From the NCBI GenBank assembly GCA_947036475.1, contig CAMQRG010000024.1, positions 1-17,861 on the forward strand: a DNA stretch of 17,861 bases, in the 5' to 3' direction. The DNA is from an uncultured Clostridia bacterium (GTDB lineage Bacteria > Bacillota > Clostridia > Lachnospirales > Anaerotignaceae). The notes below the pieces were generated by a model, which was not told the DNA's origin, ran no database searches, and was given only the letters and a program-made list of their open reading frames with translations. The translations under genes and the position numbers were made by a program. Positions 13,738 to 17,861 of the stretch are shown piece by piece (the stretch's first letter is position 1; each line of letters opens with the position of its first letter).

Positions 13738-14271
13738 GTGGCTAAACTATTTGACAGAATGAAAGACTTGATGTTCGGCGAATATGAAGATGATGAAGAC
13801 GAATTTTATGAAGATGATGATTATATGGATGCGCCGCCAAGATCTTCCAGAGAGAGGGACTCTTATTCCTCCGGATATGGCTTGCGTGATACGGAATATT
13901 CTGCGCCTGCGCCGAGAAAAACATCTTCGGCTGGGAACAGGAATAATCCGCAGGTTTACAGCATCAACACAAATGTGCAGATGCAGGTAGTCATTATCAA
14001 ACCGGAATGTTATGAGGATGCACAGGAAATCTGCGATCAGATTAAAACAAAGCGTCCCGTTGTGGTGAATCTGGAAAAGGTAGAATATCCCATTGCCCAG
14101 AGGATCATGGACTTTTTGAGCGGAACCTGCTATTCTCTGGAAGGCTCCATTCAGAGAGTTGCGAATAATATCTTTATCATCGCACCGGAAAATGTGGATA
14201 TTTCCGGTGACTTCAAAGAGGAACTCAAAACCAAAGGCGTTCTCCTTCCATGGATGAGCAGTGGCAGATAA
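13738..14271 (+). CDS. sepF: Cell division protein SepF
   Basis: A 177-residue division protein that anchors FtsZ to the membrane and organises its filaments at the septum. The N-terminal amphipathic helix (MAKLFDRMKDLMFG) is the membrane anchor, followed by a very acidic linker (EYEDDEDEFYEDDDYMD) and a flexible Ser/Arg stretch. The SepF core starts near residue 78 (NVQMQVVIIKPECYEDAQEI), with KTKRPVVVNLE, AQRIMDFLSGTCYSLEGSIQRV and NNIFIIAPENVDIS, all typical. It starts at GTG behind GGGAGGAAT with a spacer of about 9-11 bases. Length fits the clostridial proteins. It is 12 bases from ylmG and must be cotranscribed. Confidence 0.96.
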   Translation: MAKLFDRMKDLMFGEYEDDEDEFYEDDDYMDAPPRSSRERDSYSSGYGLRDTEYSAPAPRKTSSAGNRNNPQVYSINTNVQMQVVIIKPECYEDAQEICDQIKTKRPVVVNLEKVEYPIAQRIMDFLSGTCYSLEGSIQRVANNIFIIAPENVDISGDFKEELKTKGVLLPWMSSGR

Positions 14272-14283
14272 GGTGGTAATCAT

Positions 14284-14571
14284 TTGAATAATTTACAGGC
14301 ATTATTGCTCCACGCGGTAGATATATTCTTTTACTTGCTGGAGATGTTGATTTTGGTACGTATCTTGTTGTCATGGATTGTAGGCTTTCAGGGCGGCTCA
14401 GTCATGCGTCTGCTTTATAACCTGACAGAGCCGATTTTGCAGCCTGTGCGCAACATGGTGGATAAGTCGCCTCTGGGCGGCGGCGTTGGGCTGGATTTTT
14501 CCCCTGTTTTCGCACTGATTCTGCTGCGGCTGGTGAAAGCTCTGCTGATGGCGTTGATACAAATGGTATGA
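14284..14571 (+). CDS. ylmG: YggT/YlmG-family membrane protein
   Basis: A 95-residue membrane protein of the YggT (YlmG) family, linked to division and envelope assembly; its biochemical role is unknown. Two hydrophobic helices (residues ~5-30, LLLHAVDIFFYLLEMLILVRILLSW beginning, and ~73-93) flank the family loop LYNLTEPILQPVRNMV. It uses TTG as start, with AAGGTGG about seven bases ahead; no ATG alternative covers the first helix. It follows sepF closely, in the order known from many Firmicutes. Confidence 0.92.
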   Translation: MNNLQALLLHAVDIFFYLLEMLILVRILLSWIVGFQGGSVMRLLYNLTEPILQPVRNMVDKSPLGGGVGLDFSPVFALILLRLVKALLMALIQMV

Positions 14572-14626
14572 TGATGTGCTGATGGTATAACAACGTACCG
14601 ATGGGGAATAAACCAATGGTGAATCA

Positions 14627-15418
14627 ATGGATAAAAAAGCATTATTGAAAAGTATTCCGGAGGGAGAGGAACGGCTGCTGTTTGCGAAAGCGCTGGACCA
14701 GGCGTATTTCTGCATGAAACGGCGCGAACCTGCCTTTACGGATTTCATGGACAGGGCAAAATGCGGACGCTTTGCGGAACGCCTGCGGAATGTGGGCGAG
14801 CTTCAGACTGTGCTTTTCGGAGGTACGGAGGACTGCGAGCGGCTCATGCTGGGTTTCTGTGCGCCGGAGGAGAAACTCCTGCCGGAACAGTTTCCGATTT
14901 GTGCGATACGGATTCGGCGGAAAAATAAGAAATTCGGGCAGTCCGAACTGAGCCACAGGGATTACCTTGGCTCTCTGCTGGGGCTGGGTATCGACAGAGG
15001 AAAGATTGGCGATATTCTGGTTTCGGAAGATGATGCTGTCTGTTTTGCAGTGGCGGAAATTGCTTCATACATATGTGCAACGCTGGAACAGGTTTCCAAA
15101 ACGGCAGTAGTCGCAGAGGAATGTGAAGTAAATGGGGCAGAGTTTGCAAAAAAGACGGAAACAAAGCGTATCACTGTGGCTTCGCTGCGGCTGGATGCTG
15201 TGACAGGGGAGGTGTTCCACCTTTCCCGCGGAAAGGTGCAGGGGCTGATTGGCGCGGAAAAAGCCGCTGTTAACTGGGCAGCTGTGACGAATGTGTCCCA
15301 TCTCCTGAAAACGGGAGATATGGTTTCCCTGAGAGGGTTCGGGCGGTTCCGAGTCGGTGAAGCCGGAGGGCGGACAAAGAAGGACAGGCTTGTGCTGGAA
15401 ATAGAGCAGTATATATGA
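14627..15418 (+). CDS. ylmH: YlmH-family S4-domain RNA-binding protein
   Basis: A 263-residue cytoplasmic protein. The first 170 residues are the YlmH domain with HRDYLGSLLGLGIDRGKIGDIL as its signature; the C-terminal S4 domain (from about residue 183, SLRLDAVTGEVFHLSRGKVQ, then LLKTGDMVSLRGFGRFRV) binds structured RNA. Members act on stalled or split ribosomes. No proper Shine-Dalgarno precedes the ATG; the 55 bases between ylmG and this start are a run of GATGG/AATGG-like units with several out-of-frame ATGs. The in-frame stop at 14609-14611 leaves this ATG as the first possible start. It sits between ylmG and divIVA as in Bacillus. Confidence 0.93.
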   Translation: MDKKALLKSIPEGEERLLFAKALDQAYFCMKRREPAFTDFMDRAKCGRFAERLRNVGELQTVLFGGTEDCERLMLGFCAPEEKLLPEQFPICAIRIRRKNKKFGQSELSHRDYLGSLLGLGIDRGKIGDILVSEDDAVCFAVAEIASYICATLEQVSKTAVVAEECEVNGAEFAKKTETKRITVASLRLDAVTGEVFHLSRGKVQGLIGAEKAAVNWAAVTNVSHLLKTGDMVSLRGFGRFRVGEAGGRTKKDRLVLEIEQYI

Positions 15419-15434
15419 AAAAGGAGGTTTTTTC

Positions 15435-15929
15435 GTGATTACACCGAGCGATATTGCAACCAAGGATTTCAAAAAGGTGGCAGTAGGGTATTCCCCGGAG
15501 GAGGTTGATACTTTTCTGGACGACATTTATGTAGACTATGAAAGGCTTTACAGGGAGAGCCAGAACCCGAAGGAACAGCCGAAGCCGGCAGAACCGCTCG
15601 AAACGGCTGCTGGAGCGGCGCAGTATAAAAATCTCGAAAAAACTCTGGAACGAACGATTGTGCTTGCGGAAACAGCTGCGGAGGAAATGAAAACAGCTGC
15701 GAAAGCAGAGGCGGAGCAGATTGTGAAGGAGGCAAGGCTGCAGGCGCAGGAGCTGCTGACGGCGGCAAGAATGAAATCCTATGAGCTGGAACAGGATATT
15801 GACGCGCTGCAAACACGCTATGAACTGATGAAAACGCGTGTGAAGCTGCTGCTTTATGCGGAGATCGAGCTTTTGGATAAAAACGAAATATTGGCGGAGA
15901 AGGAAGAAGCCGCCCTGGAAGAGAAATAA
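15435..15929 (+). CDS. divIVA: DivIVA-domain protein
   Basis: A 164-residue peripheral membrane protein that gathers at curved membranes, septa and poles and recruits division or wall partners. The N-terminal membrane-binding domain is plain (MITPSDIATKDFKKVAVGYS, then EEVDTFLDDIYVDYERLY), followed by a short Pro/Glu linker (~45-60) and a long coiled coil (~65-135, ERTIVLAETAAEEMKTAAKA) that drives oligomerisation. The final ~30 residues are acidic. It starts at GTG with the perfect site AAGGAGG six bases ahead, 16 bases after ylmH. Length and order match clostridial DivIVA. A hairpin follows its stop. Confidence 0.95.
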   Translation: MITPSDIATKDFKKVAVGYSPEEVDTFLDDIYVDYERLYRESQNPKEQPKPAEPLETAAGAAQYKNLEKTLERTIVLAETAAEEMKTAAKAEAEQIVKEARLQAQELLTAARMKSYELEQDIDALQTRYELMKTRVKLLLYAEIELLDKNEILAEKEEAALEEK

Positions 15930-15966
15930 AAACAGAAGGGCTGCGGGAATATTCCTGCGGCTGTTT
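15930..15966 (+). terminator. Hairpin after divIVA
   Basis: AAACAG (15930-15935) pairs with CTGTTT (15961-15966), and inside it CTGCGGGAAT pairs with ATTCCTGCGG with G-U pairs, past a five-base bulge. The tail (CATCCATG) is poor in T, so it may only slow transcription. The 80 bases after it hold no strong promoter I can see. Confidence 0.55.
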
Positions 15967-16055
15967 CATCCATGCCTCGTAGCTTGCTGCGGGGTATTTG
16001 ATTAGATAAAGAAAAGTTGTATTTATTTGGAAATGAAGAGTAAAGGACGATGGAT

Positions 16056-16565
16056 ATGTGGATATGGCCTGCGGCGGCAGCCGCGATTTTGATTTTGCTG
16101 GATCAGGGAACAAAGCTGCTCGCGCTGGAATGGCTGAAACCCATCGGGAGCGCAGCTGCGATTCCGGGACTGCTGGACCTGACATTCGTGGAAAACAGAG
16201 GCGTAGCGTTCGGCATGTTTTCCGGGCAGAGATGGCTGATACTGGCACTGACGGGCGCGATTGTTGGCGTTTTGGTCTACTATTATAAAAAAATGCCTGC
16301 CGAAAAGGAATACCGTTGGGTGCGGTGTGCGCTGGTGATGATTGTTTCCGGTGCGGTGGGGAATATCATTGACCGCATTTTCCGCGGGTATGTGGTGGAT
16401 TTTTTTGACTTTGCGTTTATGGACTGGTATGTATTTAATGTTGCGGATATTTATGTGGTACTGGGCGTAATCTGGTTGATGTTCCTGATGCTTTTTGTAA
16501 TAAAGGAAGAACCGGGCGCAGAACCGCACGCTGAGCCGGACAGAGAAAAGGAAAAAGGAGATTGA
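16056..16565 (+). CDS. lspA: Lipoprotein signal peptidase (signal peptidase II)
   Basis: A 169-residue inner-membrane aspartic protease that removes the signal peptide from diacylated prolipoproteins. Four hydrophobic helices are visible. The family motifs are LLDQGTKLLALEW near the N terminus, FVENRGVAFGMFSG, GNIIDRIFRGYVVDFFDF and FNVADIYVVLG; the last two supply the catalytic Asp pair. The C-terminal tail is charged (EPHAEPDREKEKGD). AAAGGA lies nine bases before this ATG and only three before another in-frame ATG at 16050, so I prefer this one; the difference is two residues. It is seven bases from the next gene, a pairing common in bacteria. Confidence 0.95.
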   Translation: MWIWPAAAAAILILLDQGTKLLALEWLKPIGSAAAIPGLLDLTFVENRGVAFGMFSGQRWLILALTGAIVGVLVYYYKKMPAEKEYRWVRCALVMIVSGAVGNIIDRIFRGYVVDFFDFAFMDWYVFNVADIYVVLGVIWLMFLMLFVIKEEPGAEPHAEPDREKEKGD

Positions 16566-16572
16566 GCGGCCT

Positions 16573-17490
16573 ATGGAGTATTTTACATTCGTGGCGGAAA
16601 AAGAGGACGCCGGACAGCGGATTGACGTATTCCTTGCGGAAAATCTGGAAAACCTTTCGCGCAGCGGCGTGCAGAAACTGCTGGAGCAGGGCCATATCCG
16701 TTTGAACGGCGGCAGTGTGAAGGCCAATACGCGTCTGCGGGAAAAAGATGTGATGGACGTGGAGATTCCGGAGGTCAAAGAAACGGAGATACTGCCGGAG
16801 GATATTCCGCTGGATATATTGTATGAGGACGGAGAGGTCATTGTTATCAATAAGCCGCAGGGCATGGTGGTGCATCCCGCACCGGGGCATACTTCCGGCA
16901 CACTAGTAAACGCACTGCTGTTCCATTGCGGGGACGAGCTTTCCGGCATCAATGGAGAAAAACGTCCCGGCATCGTCCACAGGATTGATAAAGATACTTC
17001 GGGTGTGCTGGTTGCGGCAAAAACAAATGCCGCGCATCAGTCTCTGGCGGCACAGCTGGCAGAACACAGCATTACCCGTAAATATAATGCCATTGTGTTC
17101 AATGGCTTCACAGAAGATGAGGGCACTGTGGACAGGCCTGTCGGACGAAATCCGCAGGACAGAAAGAAAATGGCAATCATCGAAAAAGGCGGGCGGCGCG
17201 CTGTAACGCATTACAGGGTGCTGGAACGGCTGGAACGGTTTACGCTGGTAGAAGCGCAGCTGGAAACGGGGCGTACACATCAGATACGCGTACATATGAC
17301 AAGTATCGGACACCCGCTTTTGGGGGATTTGGTTTATGGGCCAAAAAAACAGCCCTTTTCTCTGGCGGGGCAGGCGCTCCACGCCAGGATACTGGGCTTT
17401 CAGCACCCTGCAACGGGAGAATATATGGAGTTTGAGGCGATATTGCCGCCTTATTTTGAAACGCTGCTGGAACGGTTGCGGCAGAAATAG
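16573..17490 (+). CDS. RluA/RluD-family rRNA pseudouridine synthase
   Basis: A 305-residue enzyme that isomerises uridine to pseudouridine in 23S rRNA. The N-terminal S4 domain (residues ~14-75, GQRIDVFLAENL, QGHIRLNGGSVKANTRLREKD) binds RNA; the catalytic domain follows with LYEDGEVIVINKPQGMVVHP, GIVHRIDKDTSGVLVAAK carrying the catalytic Asp139, RKYNAIV, ETGRTHQIRVHM and GHPLLGDLVYG. This is the RluD-like subgroup by the S4 domain and length; exact rRNA sites are not assignable. It begins seven bases after lspA and ends 11 bases before the carbamoyltransferase-like gene, which suggests a single transcript. Confidence 0.94.
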   Translation: MEYFTFVAEKEDAGQRIDVFLAENLENLSRSGVQKLLEQGHIRLNGGSVKANTRLREKDVMDVEIPEVKETEILPEDIPLDILYEDGEVIVINKPQGMVVHPAPGHTSGTLVNALLFHCGDELSGINGEKRPGIVHRIDKDTSGVLVAAKTNAAHQSLAAQLAEHSITRKYNAIVFNGFTEDEGTVDRPVGRNPQDRKKMAIIEKGGRRAVTHYRVLERLERFTLVEAQLETGRTHQIRVHMTSIGHPLLGDLVYGPKKQPFSLAGQALHARILGFQHPATGEYMEFEAILPPYFETLLERLRQK

Positions 17491-17501
17491 GAGGGGAAAA
17501 T

Positions 17502-17817
17502 ATGCTGTTAACAAAAAAAGATTTTTTTGGGCTGCGGGATATGTCCGCGCAGAATATTCGCTATATATTGAATACAGCGGAAACGATGAAGTATATTCTG
17601 AACCAGAAAAATAAAAAATCGCCCCATTTACAGGGAAAATCGGTCATTATACTGTTTTATGAAGCCAGCGCGCGGGCAAAGCTCGCCTATGAACTGGCGG
17701 CGCAGCATTTGAGCGCGAATGTGGTGGATATGACAAATTCCATTCATTCCATTGAAAAGGAAAGTCTGCAGGATATGGGACAGCTGGTAGACCAGATGGG
17801 CGCGGATTTTATCATAC
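17502..17817 (+). CDS. Aspartate carbamoyltransferase-like protein, 3' end cut off, degenerate active-site motif
   Basis: The first 105 residues of an ATCase/OTCase-fold protein. ATCase (pyrB) makes carbamoyl-aspartate in pyrimidine synthesis. The layout matches its carbamoyl-phosphate domain: an N-terminal LRDMSAQNIRYILNTAETMK helix, LQGKSVIILFYE, then LAYELAAQHLSANVVDM and GADFII. The phosphate-binding S-T-R-T-[RK] is here SARAK (residues 56-60), with both Thr replaced by Ala, and the loop that normally reads S-x-x-K-G-E is SIEKES (83-88), losing the Gly. Ser56, Arg58 and Lys86 remain. It may be a diverged paralogue with altered or no activity, so I do not call it pyrB. Ribosome site AGGAGGGG. 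The genuine sequence ends where the adapter begins. Confidence 0.82.
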
Positions 17818-17861
17818 CTGTCTCTTATACACATCTGACGCTGCCGACGACTCCTTACGTG
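17818..17861 (-). other. Nextera adapter and i5 index, reverse complement
   Basis: CTGTCTCTTATACACATCT (17818-17836) is the reverse complement of the mosaic end, followed by the reverse complement of the Read 1 adapter (17837-17850), CTCCTTAC (index 505 reversed) and GTG from P5. This is what Read 2 gives when it runs through a short insert without trimming. The minus-strand frame starting here reads MCIRDR, another typical adapter peptide. Confidence 0.97.

Noticed and set aside
17628..17834. Minus-strand frame beginning MCIRDR
   Set aside because: Its start is adapter sequence and the rest is antisense to the carbamoyltransferase-like gene.
1..17861. CRISPR array, tRNA, rRNA, prophage or toxin-antitoxin pair
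   Set aside because: No regularly spaced palindromic repeats, tRNA-like cloverleaf, integrase or paired small toxin genes were seen by eye; a tRNAscan or profile search could still find something subtle.

Overview
This window looks like chromosomal DNA from a spore-forming clostridial Firmicute, most like Lachnospiraceae and related gut lineages. The evidence is spoIVA (a gene of endospore formers), a conserved run of division genes (yggS, sepF, yggT/ylmG, ylmH, divIVA, then lspA and an rluD-like gene), a BlaI/M56-type regulator pair, strong Gram-positive ribosome binding sites and sigma-A promoters. Base composition is moderate. Genus is not resolvable by eye. Both extreme ends are not biological: bases 1-42 and 17818-17861 are Illumina Nextera adapter plus an i5 index, so the usable insert is about 43-17817. 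The first ~130 bases of that insert are more AT-rich and do not continue the neighbouring gene, so a chimeric join there is likely.

Layout. (1) 43-2219: an N-terminally lost RpiR/MurR-type SIS-domain regulator, fthC (5-formyl-THF cyclo-ligase), a ~200-base spacer with strong inverted repeats, and a DJ-1/PfpI-family gene with a structured leader, ending in a shared terminator. (2) 2250-3301: two divergent small genes of unknown function. (3) 3302-5573: a leftward MATE efflux gene carrying an exact, in-frame 546-base tandem duplication, preceded by a strong promoter and a ~175-base structured leader that contains an in-frame upstream ATG and a terminator-like stem. (4) 5630-9264: a divergent blaI-blaR1-like operon with TACA-N2-TGTA operators over its own promoter. 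The M56 sensor has two tandem extracellular repeats instead of a penicillin-binding domain, and there is no beta-lactamase gene. (5) 9285-10898: leftward spoIVA with a good sigma-E-type promoter. (6) 10899-17490: a rightward division and envelope cluster starting from a sigma-A promoter with a phased 11-base repeat array: HlyD-like membrane protein, YggS, SepF, YggT, YlmH, DivIVA, LspA, RluD-like pseudouridine synthase. (7) 17502-17817: the 5' third of an aspartate carbamoyltransferase-like gene whose carbamoyl-phosphate motif is degraded.

How it works together. SepF, YggT/YlmG and DivIVA act at the septum and membrane, YggS handles PLP homeostasis, YlmH is an S4 RNA-binding protein, and LspA matures lipoproteins. 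BlaI should repress its own operon until the M56 protease removes it in response to an envelope signal. No CRISPR array, rRNA, tRNA, insertion sequence or phage gene was seen. The strongest leads are the MATE leader, the MATE duplication (real or assembly error), the degenerate carbamoyltransferase, and the 11-base repeat array at the head of the division cluster.
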